64,000 nucleotides of DNA from the NCBI GenBank assembly GCA_020152595.1, contig JAIGNY010004440.1:182001-246000 (forward strand), read 5' to 3'. The stretch is from Chiridota heheva (Eukaryota; Echinodermata; Holothuroidea; Apodida; Chiridotidae). Shown piece by piece: positions 11,901 through 25,000 of this stretch. The translations under genes were made by a program, and so were the position numbers. The notes below the pieces were generated by a model that saw nothing but the letters and a program-made list of their open reading frames with translations, searched no databases and was not told the DNA's origin. Each line of letters starts with the position of its first letter. The stretch's first letter is position 1.

Positions 11901-12917
11901 GAAGTACAAAATAAGACATCAGGAAAAATGCAGAAATATATATAAAATGTGACTTTTATTTAAGGTAAAAGGAAGTGCAGAACGTTGGCTAAATTGATTT
12001 GAAATCTATTAAAAACTAAACAACAAAATTCATCAAATTTGGTTAAAAAGTCACCATATTACAGCATTTTGTAATCTCAAGCATCAATATACAAGAATTT
12101 ATGCAAATTTGTGATGTATTAAAGAGAGCCTTGGCATTTTCTTTTGTAAATCTATTGTTTTTAAATATTTATCAAAATTATTTTAAGTGCAAAAAAACTG
12201 ATCAAACTTTTTTAGCTTACCCCAATAAAATTCTAGCAAGGAAAGACTTTCCCATCACTTCCAATTACTAATATTTTAGGAGAGAAATTTGAAGAGTTAC
12301 ATAAAGACTTAAGAGTTGTCCACCCATTCATACATCAAACATGAATTAAAAATTTATCCAATTTTGGTCAGCAATAACTCAAAAACTTGCTTTTTTTTTT
12401 TTAATTCAAAAATTGACAAGGTATGTAAGTAGGAAATGGAAAAAAAGTCCTGAAATTTTCAAACGTCAAAATGCACATGCATAGCGACACACTCTACCTA
12501 AATACTTGAGCAAAAACACTCCTCAAATACCTAAAAATCCCAAATATCATGAAAATTTGGATGTCCTGGGTCTTGAGTGTGGGGTACAATGGAAAGACCC
12601 TGGACTTTTATATATGATCTTTGATGTTTAAGTTTATTTCTAGTGTACACACTTGCATCTCTATTAGTCTACTGTTGTTGTGTTAAGCCTTTCACATATC
12701 TGTTTTGATTTTCTGTAAAAAAAATTAAAAAAAAAATTGAAGAAAATAAACTTAAAAAAGAAAAATACTGAAATACCAAAAAAATCAAGAAGACTTACAT
12801 CCCTGAACTAATTTGTTTATATTTTAATAATCTTTTAACTAATGTAGAAATTACAATGCCTCCTCCAAAGACCTTGAGAAGTGGGATATTCCTACTGTGG
12901 AAAAAAATATAACTTAC
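8909..12917. other. intron 8 or 3' region of the kinase gene, no exon found
   Basis: I searched this stretch on the minus strand for the next expected exons of an OSR1/SPAK kinase: the S-motif linker and the CCT domain with its NDIRFEF-type core. No segment could be supported. Open frames of 60-75 codons here (for example 10074-10256 minus) are unlike any family I know. Near 11350-11490 there is a short run of TCTCATGAGA-like phrases. The rest is AT-rich DNA. Confidence 0.45.
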
Positions 12918-13032
12918 ATGTTGGGCTCTCTCTTTCAGACTCATTCCATAGGGCAGAAGATTGTCTATTAGGTACTTCTTATCTTTGGCTTTCTTGAAGA
13001 AGGGACTCTTAAGTAGTTCAGTGGCAGTGGGC
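12918..13032 (-). CDS. OXSR1: kinase exon 8 (end of kinase domain)
   Basis: The exon is preceded by an acceptor ...GTCAACAG and followed by CAACAT|GTAAGT. It completes the split Arg294 of the RPTATELL motif and encodes residues 294-330. It includes [14 protein letters not shown], the last helix of the Ste20 kinase domain, then LKERAQH. Human OSR1 has TISERAKKVRRVPGSSG at this point, so the reading frame should continue in an S-motif exon that I could not find. It ends in phase 0. Confidence 0.9.
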
Positions 13033-16000
13033 CTGTTGACGAAATATGTCAGCTTTAGTCATTAAGAGTAACGCATGAACTAGTGTGATGTCATGATAAT
13101 ACTTCAGAATATAAAGGGATTGATAGGGATTCCATGTGCATTAGACATTTAACCCTTACTCTACCACGCGGCAATATTATCGCCGTTTTCAAACCACCTT
13201 TTTCTATAAAAAATCGGGACCTAAGCAAAGTCCTATAGAAGTAATCTTAGTGTCATTTTAAGTACTCAGATGTTTCTATCGCAAAATGAAACTTTTTTTA
13301 TAAGAGTCATATTACAGATTTTAGAGAAAAAGTTGCTTGAAATGGGTAAAACTCAAAAATTGCTAAAAAATTGGCTTTTTTTTTTTTTCTTTCTTTTTTT
13401 AAATCTTATATCTTCAAAGTTCACATTTTTGCTTCAAAATCAAACACGCAAGTCCTAAGACATGATAGTAATGATTTCTGGTCTAATTTTATACCAGCAA
13501 TCTTTTGTTCTGGAGAAAATTCTTCAAAATTTCATGAATTTTTGACCCTATTTTTTCGAAAAATTGTAAACAAAAACCATACATCGCACATGCTTCGTTG
13601 AACTACCGTTCAAACCTGCTTGCAATTTCCTTTGATATATGAACTAGACTTGGTAAGTACCATCATGGTTCGCATGCCCATGCAAATTGACAGCCATATC
13701 ATTTGACCTGGCCAATTATAAAAATGGCATCTCACACTAAGTCCCACATGGCATCCCATGTCCCACATGGCATATCACCCCATGTCCCACATGACATCCC
13801 AATTTTTTTACTATAATCATTTTTACTATTTTTTTTCATTTTTTCCCTTCTTGCTAAAAATCATAGATTAGCATCATTGGAAAGGAAATTTGATAAAGAA
13901 TCTAAATATATAACAAAAATCTGTTTTCAAAATTCAGAAGTTATACTCGTGCAAAGATTGATCCATTTGTTGACCAAATTTAGCCAAAAATTGCTTAATT
14001 TGGTTATCTTTGTCCCACTTTTCCTAATTTGGCTTCCATTAATTAAAAGATCAATATCTTAGCTTCCATTCATACCAAAACTTGTAATGAAAGAAAATGA
14101 AAGGAAAGTTGTCCAGAATGCATATGAAAAAAAAGTAAGAAAATTGGGCTCACTTTTAAAACCCCTGGTAGAGTAAGAGTTAAAACTAGAAATGTAACAT
14201 ACTGTATGAGGACAAGGAATCTTTGCTTGAACACAAATATTTTGATGTACCATACAAGGTTTGCACCATAACACTAGAAATTAAAATTTGGCCCCTCAAA
14301 AAAAAAAAAAGTTTATTTTAATACAACACTGCAAATAATTGTGCACTAACGGTGCTGTGTATGCAATGACTAACAGAGCAATACTTTTCAAGTGATTTAA
14401 CACATTGCCACAAAAGTTTTAACTTTTAAATAAATCATCAAAAGCGAATACAACTTTAAAAGCATACGCATACGGGCCAAATATTTTTTTTATACTTGTG
14501 CCCCAAAAATATTTTCTTATTCTTGTTTCTCTTCAAATTTTAGTAAACAAAGTGGCAAATTACCATCAAATTATGCTGAAGACCTTATTTTTTCCTTTTC
14601 ATCATTTTTTGACCATTTTGTCAATGTCATTTTCCCCCCCAATTTTTCCAATTTTATCCAAATTTCCTCATTTTTTTATTGAGTTGATCCAAATTTCCTC
14701 ATTTTTCAATTGATTTTATTCAAATTTCCCCATTTTTTACTGAGTTGATCCAAATTTCCTCATTATCCCACTGATTTTATCCAAATTTCCTCATTTTTTT
14801 TACTGAGCTGATCCAAATTTCCCCATTTTTTACTGAGTTGATCCAAATTTCCTCATTTTCCCACTGATTTCATCCAAATTTCCTCATTTTTTTACTGAGT
14901 TTATCCAACTTTCCACATTTGTTTACTGAGTTGATCCAAATTTCCTCATTTTTCTACTGATTTTATCCAAATTTCCTCATTTTTTGACTTTGAGTTAAAA
15001 GGTTATATTTGCCACTCTGCCCTGTTCCCATACAACCTATGCTTCAAAGCACCAAATGGTTTAAGACTTATCTAAATAATATTTCAACTTACCTTTTTGA
15101 TGGATCTTTTTGCAAACATTTGGCAATCATTTTCCTGAATTCTTTACTGTATTTCTTATAATCATCTTTATTTTCAACACCAGTTTCCAAGGAAGGCGGA
15201 TCATTCTGCAGGGTCAGCATCAAAACCTGTTATGCCAAAAAATATATATATTTGTTGGGCATTCACTTAATCAGTTAGTTAAGTGTTCTCTATAGTAGAT
15301 ACAAATATCAAAGCGGACCCTGATACCTATACAGATGTAATGAGAGGAATGGCTAAAACTTATCTCCTGTATTCATAGAGCTCTATAAGTGAAAGTATTT
15401 GTGAATACAAGGAAAGAAACCATTGCAATATATTATCTCAAAAATGTTGCAAGTCTTTATTCTGCATTTTACATTTTCATGTTTTCACCCCAATTAGTTT
15501 TCAATGTCTTCATGCTCTTATAGTTATATGGCATGTGGAGGCAAAATTAGCTTCATTTCTATTGACATCTTAAAAGATGGAAGACTTCAAAAGAAACAAA
15601 ATAGTGGAGAAAGCATTCAAAAATCTTATTCCGTTAAGGGGATATTTAAGTTTAAATTTTGGTATCATTTGTATAGAAACACTGAAATCAGACTAGTTGT
15701 GATGGTATGCCTCAGATTCCTCAAAGTCTTGATGTATGCTATCATATTTTGTCCTTTTATTTTGTGGCTTTAAAACCATGGGATATGTCAAAAAGTGGTA
15801 AATCCGAATCTGGGAAGGGTATCTATCTATATTATACCACCTGAAGAAAGTTAGAGGAAAAAAGAATTTAAAAATGAAAAAACTACTTTCTTTAAAATAC
15901 ATTAACAATTTGCTAAGAATGTGAGATAAAGATGTCAACTTTCCATAGTAGACTTACCACACTAGTCATTTCTACACATAATAGAGTTGTAAACTTAGAA

Positions 16001-19000
16001 TATCTCTTTAACGAAATAAGATTTTTGAATGCTTCCTTTACCATTTTGTTTCTGTTTAACTCTTTCATATAAAATGGACATGCTTGACTACTAAACTAAG
16101 AAAGGAGAGGAAGGTGGTCAGATCTTGCTATAGTTGATGTGATGTGGGTAAAAGAGGATTGTTTGAGGTGGGTTGTAAGCAGAAAAGCTCAGAGGAAAAG
16201 CTTGAAAGTGTTTAGGAAAGCTATAGGGAGGGAGAGCAGTAGGCAGTTTATGTTTAATTGTAATCATTGGTGGACAGTTTTCCCACTTTGGGTTGTGTAT
16301 GGATGCGAGAACTGATTTAGAGTCTGAGGGCAAGAAGGATGTCATTAGCTTCGGCCGGAATGATGGACAAGTTGTTGGGAAGTATGCCATTGAGACAATT
16401 ACATGAATATTTTGAGCGGCCTGCAAGTCATACATCACAAAATTATCGCACTGTTACATTTCTGAAACTTCAATCAGACGTAACTTGGACACTAAAAGTG
16501 TTATTTTCAAAATTCAAAGTCCTTCCTGGAATCTGACACTCTTTACATCGCCATTGTGTCAGTCAAAACCACTGTCATCTGCTGTACACCTAATTAGACT
16601 TACATACATTTGCATGTTGTTATATAAGATTATATTCATAAGATAATTATGCTAGAATCTTGCTGTGCTGTTGGTTGCAAATAAAAAGACATTTTCTCGA
16701 TTTCCATCCGATCCTAATCGATGTTCGAAGTGGGTCTCTGCTGTACGACGCAACGGCTTTCAACCTACGGTAGGCTTTATACACTAGGCTTTGCAGAGAG
16801 CACTTTATATCACATATGTAGGCTGTGTCTAAGTTTAACAAACAATCAGATGGCGTTAACGTTAAAGTTACTCTTCGTATACCCAGTGAAAATATAACTT
16901 AAAGAAAATATGAAGAAAAATACGAAGCGAGCAAAAAACTGCAATCAGTAAAATTCGCTGAATTGATACTAATAGGTTAGCATGTAGTATGTTTGTTGTA
17001 CGTGTGATGTGACTGAGCTGTGTAAAGACGTGGGAAACACAACACCGCCGCTGCCCTGCAAAATGGAGTCCAGTTGAGTTAAGAGTCACGTGATGAAATC
17101 CCTCTATTCACTTGGTCGTTGCGGAGATGATGTCATTTTCTGGAGTGAAAACAAACCTTTGCGCGATACACGTGGCAAGTCCATATGCGTTTACTGTGTG
17201 CTGATTGCTTTGTTTTCACTCCAATGTGGGGTGAGTGCGCACAGTTGCTATGCGGTCTGATTTTAGGTGACAAATATGAATTGCATAACCTCTCCATTTC
17301 ATTACACTTCATCATAGGGTGAATTTCATCACCTTCTTTGAACATATGATAAACACTGAATTACTATTAAACTTTAAGCAACAATGCAGATGAAAACTGA
17401 AAATGACACAGCTATGTTCCATAACTGAATGGATCCAAACATACCTTCATCGGTGGATATTTTGCATAGGGTGCCTTGCCAGTCGCTAACTCAATCGCAG
17501 TAATGCCAAAACTCCAAATGTCAGCTTGTAGACCATATCCTTTGACCTACAAAAAATGAGATATACCGATAAAATTTTTTAGTAGAATATTGCTTCTAAA
17601 CTAGGGCTGTCAAGATAGAAAAAGGAAATATACAAATAAAAAAAAAATTAGTAGAACATTGCTTCCAAACTAAGGCTGTCAAGATATGGATAAATCAGAT
17701 ATCAATTTTCATGGGGAACGTATTGCGATATCTATATTACTATTGCTGTTGTTGTTGTAATTACTATTATTATTATTAATTTTGGATAATTGCTTAGGTT
17801 TCCAGCATACAAATCTCATTTATCCCTTCAAATCTAAGAGCTAAGGAAAATATACAAGACTCAGATACTCTGCAAATATTCTGTGAAAATCTTATTCATT
17901 CGAAAAAATCTTATTCATTTGAAATGTTTCACAAAATTTTGCCATTATATGCAGTTTACATGTACAAATGGCATATCATGGCATATGTTGGTCAGGGTAT
18001 TTTTAATATCATAGAAAAAACATTATTATGATAATGAACATATGGATGGTTACAGCCCTATTCCAAACCATCCCCAAAATTTGAATTTGTTATGGAATAT
18101 ATATTTTCTCGATTCTGCTTTTTGCAAAAGAATATCACAGTAATAAATATGTAAAAGTCAGCGGCGTAGGAAGATATTTGATATTGGGGGGCCAGATTTG
18201 ATTTTTGTCCCAACAAGCCTACAAAAATGTAAGAGTCTCTTACTGTCTTATTACGGTAAAACTATTTGTAAGAGGGGGGTGGGTCGTAAAACCATCCAAA
18301 ATTTGGATAAAAATTCCTGAAAATGGATTGAGGACATTTCCCGAAAAAAATTCCTGAAAATGAAGGAAATTTCCTCAAAATTACTTCGAAATGAAGACAA
18401 TTTCCCTAATAATGAGCAAATTTTGTGAAAACTAAAAATAAATTCCTGAAAATGAAAGAATTTACTGAAAATGGAAGCAAATTTCGTGAAAATTGAAAAT
18501 AAATTCCTGAAAATGAAGGAAATTTCCCAAAAATTGTTGAAAATTTCCTCCAAATGAATATAATTTCACAAAAATTAAAGAAAATTCCAGAAGAATTGAT
18601 TAAATTTTTCTGAAACTAGAGAAAATATCCCAAAAATGAAAGAAAATTTCCAAATATTGAGCAAATTTTGTGAAAACTAGAAAATGAATTCCTGAAAATG
18701 AGGGAAATTTCTCAAAATTTGAAGCTAATTTCGTGAAAACTAAAAATAAATTTCCGAATATGAAGAAAACTTTTTCAAAATTGCAGCAAATTTCATAAAA
18801 ATTTAAGGAGATTTCTCGAAAATTAAAAAATTTCCGGAAGAAAAGATGCTATGATGGAATCTGACTTTTCAAAATCAATTTGTTAGACTTCATTATGGGG
18901 CAGGAGAAGGGAGGGGGGGTGGCTCCCAATAAACTTATTGAGGGGTCGTGTGCCCCCTCCCCTCGGTTCTTATGCCACTAAAAGTTTTTTTATTTTTGCA

Positions 19001-22000
19001 ATTATTACAATCCCTCATGTTCAAGTGAATGCTTGTTACTTAAAGAGACAATAAAGTTCAGACGTTTTTGATAGCCTTTCATACCCTTCTATCCAGCATA
19101 CAGTTGACATAGCATTTGTTTTCCCACCAGCTCTCTTTCATTGTTTAGGTTGCTACAATATAATTTTGGATGCAGTTTCCTGACAAGTGTCCTACCATCT
19201 TTAGTCTTTTTATTCTCAGCCTCTCATAAATTGGTGGTAACTTCTTATACAGGTCTTTAAGAGTGGTGTGTGATTAATGCTTTCATTAAGCGGCAGTTAT
19301 AGCAACCATCTATTGTCAACTTTGATTGCTTGTTAGAGATATGATGGGGAAAATAGCAACAGGATATGAGATAGCCAAGAACAGGTAAGTGAGCGAATAA
19401 ACAGTGAAAAAGAGGTACTAGCCATGTAAAATACCCAAACAAGAGGAATGTCTGTCATGTCCTATACTTTAGAACAAAGGAAAATATGAGGTAAAGAGGG
19501 AACATGCAAACACAAATCAAGAAATCAGCTTAAATGAAGAGATTTCACATGCCTGGAAGAATGAATTCAGCAAAACCCCTGCATAACATGAATCATTTCA
19601 AGTTTCACTCCTTTCAAAGTTACTGTTTTAAACATTAGTCGTATAAATATTTGCCCAGTATTATAATTCTACTTTCACCTCTTTTCTGATCATATTCTAC
19701 GATTACATGTAAATACGCAAAGCACAATTACATGTAAATACGCAAAGCACAATTACATGTAAATACGCAAAGCACAATTACATGTAAATATGCAAAGCAC
19801 AATTACATGTAAATACGCCAAGCACAATTACATGTAAATACGCAAAGCACAATTACATGTAAATACGCAAGCACAATTACATGTAAATATGCAAAGCACA
19901 ATTATAGTAAATATGCAAAGCACAATTACATGTAAATACGCAAAGCACAATTACATGTAAATATGCAAAGCACAATTACATGTAAATATGCAAAGCACAA
20001 TTACATGTAGATACGCAAAGCACAATTAATTACATGCAAAGCACAATTAAAATGTAAATATTAAAGCACAATTACATGTAAATATGCAAAGCACAATTAC
20101 ATGTAAATCATAAAGCACAATTACATGTAAATACGCAAAGCACAATTACATGTAAAACATAAGCACAATTACATGTAGATCAAAGCACAATTACATGATA
20201 CAATTACATGTAAAAAGCACAATTACATGTAAATACATAAAAGCACAATTACATGTAAACATAAAGCACAATTACATGCACAATTACATGTAAATCAAAG
20301 CACAATTACATGTAAATACGCAAAGCACAATTACATGTAGATCAAAGCACAATTACATGTAAATAACATAAAGCACAATTACATGTAAATCATAAAGCAC
20401 AATTACATGTAAATCATAAAGCACAATTACATGTAAATACGCAAAGCACAATTACATGTAAATACGCAAAGCACAATTACATGTAAATACGCAAAGCACA
20501 ATTACATGTAAATACGCAAAGCACAATTACATGTAAATATGCAAAGCACAATTACATGTAAAAACGCAAGCACAATTACATGTAAAAACGCAAGCACAAT
20601 TACATGTAAATACGCAAGCACAATTACATGTAAATACGCTAAGCACAATTACATGTAAATACGCAAAGCACAATTACATGTAAATACGCAAAGCACAATT
20701 ACATGTAAATAAATACGCAAAGCACAATTACATGGAAATATGCAAGCACAATAACATGGAAATACGCAAAGCACAATTACATGGAAATACGCCAAGCACA
20801 ATTACATGGAAATACGCCAAGCACAATTACATGGAAATACGCAAAGCACAATTACATGGAAATACGCAAGCACAATTACATGGAAATACGCAAGCACAAT
20901 TACATGTAAATACGCAAAGCACAATTACATGTAAATACGCAAAGCACAATTACATGTAAATACACAAAGCACAAGCACATATACCCGCTTCCTACTGGAT
21001 TGTTAATGAAGACTTCCTTCAATGCTATAAACATATTTCTGAGTAGGTTTGTGCAGTGGTTATTTTAATCATGGTGAAGCACAATCTTGACTGCATAAGG
21101 ATACATAACTACTACCGTGAGTGGCAGAAACCGTTGAAAAAAACATCTTTATCAGTGTTTGGAGAAGAAGAAAAATGTAAATAAATGTCAAAGAGCACGT
21201 TTTTGGTCTTTTTTGCCCTTAAAATTTCATGCCAAATTAATTTCATCTTACTAAATCAAGTCCAGTTTGGTATTTAACATGCAAATATGATTTGTGAAGC
21301 TTGTGGACAGCAAAAAAAGAATTCTGAAATATCTGAACAAGTTTAAGCATACAAGGTAGAATACAAAAAATATCTTTGAACAGTTGACAGCATTTGCCTA
21401 GCAGGCAAACACTCAGTGCCAAACGTTACCTACTCTCCCATAAAAACAAAAGGTATATGATTCTCCCATAGCACACACCTGTTCCATAACTTCTGGTGCC
21501 ATCCAGCAAGGGGTGCCAACAAATGTTCTCCTTACTTTCTCACGGGACATGTCTCCACCTGTCGCAAGCCACGAGCTCACTCCAAAATCACCAATTTGTA
21601 CCGTACCATCCAAACCAAGCAAAATGTTACCAGCTTTCACATCCCTGTGTTCAAAAAGACCATCAGTTCACAAATTTGATTTCAGAGCACAACAATGGGG
21701 TTATTAATCTAACTAGAACTGTCGGAAGGACAGCATGCTGGACTATTTAAAGCTAACATAGAGATTAGGCTATTGAGAGACATATATGCAGTAATGGGGC
21801 TAGTGGAGGCAGTTGATTTTAAACTTACCTTTTTCTTTGTTTTAGATTTTTACAACATTTTACTACAAGCCTCAAAATATCTTGTAAATGTCCCATATAT
21901 TTTAAGACAAAAAAGCTAAAGGTTACTATCTCACCCAGAAACTAAGAAAAATATGAAAGCCCTCTTTATAATTGAAACACCTCTTTTAGTTCTATCCATT

Positions 22001-25000
22001 GACCCACAAAGAAAGGAAAGGCCTGAAATATATTAATCACTGTGTTGGATATTTCAATCACTGTGTTGGATATTTCATAACTGTGTATGATTTTACAGTG
22101 GCAGCATAACACTCACTGTGTCTAATGTCATACTCACTGTAAATAAAGTGTCACTCAAGTGTTAGTTGTTACATTCAGTCGGATCAATGTTACATTCAGC
22201 TTCTGATGTTATATTCAGCTTCTGATGTTATATTCACTGCATCCCATGTTACACTCTGTGTCCAATGTTACATTTTTGTATCCGATGTTACACTCTGAGT
22301 CCGATGTTACACTGTGTCCGATGTTACACTCTGTGTCCGATGTTACACTGTGTCCAATGTTAAACTGTGTCCCATGTTACACTCTGTGTCCGATGTTACA
22401 CTGTGTCCGATGTTACACTCTGTGTCCGATGTTACATTCTGTGTCCGATGTTACACTCTGTGTCCAATGTTACACTCTGTGTCCGATGTTACACTGTGTC
22501 CGTTGTTGCACTCTGTGTCCAATGTTACATTCTGTGTCCGATGTTACATTCTGTGTCCGATGTTACATTCTGTGTCCGATGTTACTCTGTGTTCACTGTT
22601 ACACTCTGTATCCGATGTTACAATCAGTCTGTTACAATCAGCTTGTAACATTTGCTGTGCCTGATGTGGCATTCACATTCTGATGTTATATTCAGTTTGT
22701 AACATTCACTGTCTGATGTTACCCTCTATGTCTGATGCTACAATCAGTCTGATGGACCATACAGTTTGTAACACTCACTGTGTCAGATGTTATAATCAGT
22801 TTGTAACAACCACTGTGTCTGATGTTACACTCTATATCCTATGATACAATCAGTATGATGGTACATACAGTTTGTAACATTCACTGTCTCAAGATGTTAT
22901 ATTTTCTGTGTCTCATGCATTGTTTTTTATTTATTTCTTGTCTCCTGATTGGTTAAAGAAACCTGATTTGACATAAATTTAATGAAGGGTCCTTTCAGGT
23001 TTCAAAATCTGATGAAACAGGAGTAACTGCCTACAACTACTGACATTGGGCTCAGAGTGTCTACTACACAGCCTAAGGTCAACTCACTAGAATTTTGGTA
23101 TTATGTTCTGGAAACTAATAGTCTATTTAGGGCCCATGTCAAGGCCTTATATGTTCCGGTCATATGACCAACGCTGACTGGTCGCCGACACAAATAAACA
23201 CCCCAAACTTTGAGTTATACATGAATCCAATGGCCATGCCGCCCAGTCAGTGTTGCTGTGAAGTGGAGTTTGATAACTGCTTGGGAGGCAGCTTAATAAC
23301 CTGTGGAAAACATTGGAGGTCATTTAGAGGCTGAAACGAGCAACTTTAGCAAATGATGTTATAATCAATGTGCATGATGTTACACTCACAGTGTCAGATG
23401 TTGCAAACATTGTCTGATGTTACGGTGTCCAAAGTTACAGTCCTTGAGTCTGATATTACACTACCTGTGACTGATGCTGCACTCACTGTGTCTTATGTAA
23501 CAATCACATCTGATCATAGGGAGGATTTGGGGTACAAGAGGGGCATCCCCCCCACCCACACACACACTTTTTCCCATATCTTATATAGTAATGTTTTGTA
23601 AATTTGACTTTATGATTTTCCCCGCACATTCGGTAGGCAAATTTCATTTTGTGACTGTGCCACCACCTTTGGTGGGCAAATCCCACCCAATCATCAGTTG
23701 TTACATTCCATGTGTACAGTGGTGACACTAGAGTTCTTAAGGCCCGTGGAGAATTTATCGTTCAGGGTCCCATAAAAAACATATCGAAGCGTCATTGCTT
23801 GGGAGCCGCCCCCCCCCCCCCCACCCAAATCTTGATTTTGCTTGCGCATGGAGTTTAACCACTCTCACACCCTATCGTTGCATCACTACCTGTGTTTAAT
23901 TACACACTTGATTATGCCAGTTGTTGCACTTTAGTGTGTCAAACGCAACACGTATTGCCTAAAAATGCACCAGAAGTTACACCTCCTTTACCAGGAGTAT
24001 TTCTGCACACATATGATGTATTTTATGTTAGGTCTACATTTTGTAAAAGCTTTCTGGAATGCATTGCTGTACCTGTGAATCTGGCCGTGCTCATGAAGGT
24101 ACTCAAGCCCTTGCAGAGTCTCCTTCAAAATTGTTGCAATGCTCGTCTCATCTAAATAGCCTCCTTTTGTATGACCTCGTTTCCTCATTGATTTAATGAT
24201 ATCTAGTACAGAACCTGCCAAGAAAGAAAAAATAACTTCAAATTTGATTCGTTCTCAACTTGACTATAGAGTCCTGCTGAGAGAGGTTTGTGATACATGA
24301 AGGAAATCATTTTCTCATACTAATACAACTAATACAACATGACAAGAAAAAACAAAAATGGTTACCAGAAAGCTTTCTAAAAGGTCTGTTACTTGAGAAA
24401 AACATAAAACTATAAAGTGGAATTTTGCATGTCTTTTTCCCCCTTTTCATGTGAGTTTCTAAGAAAACATACTGAATACAGTATACAGATACATTTAAAA
24501 AAATATTGATTGCCAACTAAAGGCCGTCACCAAGGAAGTTTTAAAATTGACAGAAAACCTGAAATCAGCTCAAATTGTCACCAAAAATCAGTAAACTATT
24601 GGTTGATTGGCACTTTTGGGATTTTCAAGGCCTTATAATCCAACAATTATATGTATCTGTGATATCAAAATGGGACCTTGAAGCTGTCACATTTCATTTG
24701 GACAATGTGATACAGAACACCCATTTAGAGTGTAATACTACAAATTTGAGAAGACATGGACGCTCCTTTTAATCAGGATGATTAATGTGCATGTAACAAT
24801 ACATGTTGTTTGATCAGCTAACAAAGGGCATGATTTGCATGTAAATCCATTGCCCCAATAATTCAAAGTGAGCAGCAAACTCTTAGAATGAGTTTATGAG
24901 CCTTACCCAAATCAACATGGACAGGAAAATGCATCATCATTATCAAGATTAAATCTTAAGAAAGAATAAGAATACAGTCCACAAAGCTCAAATATTTTAG

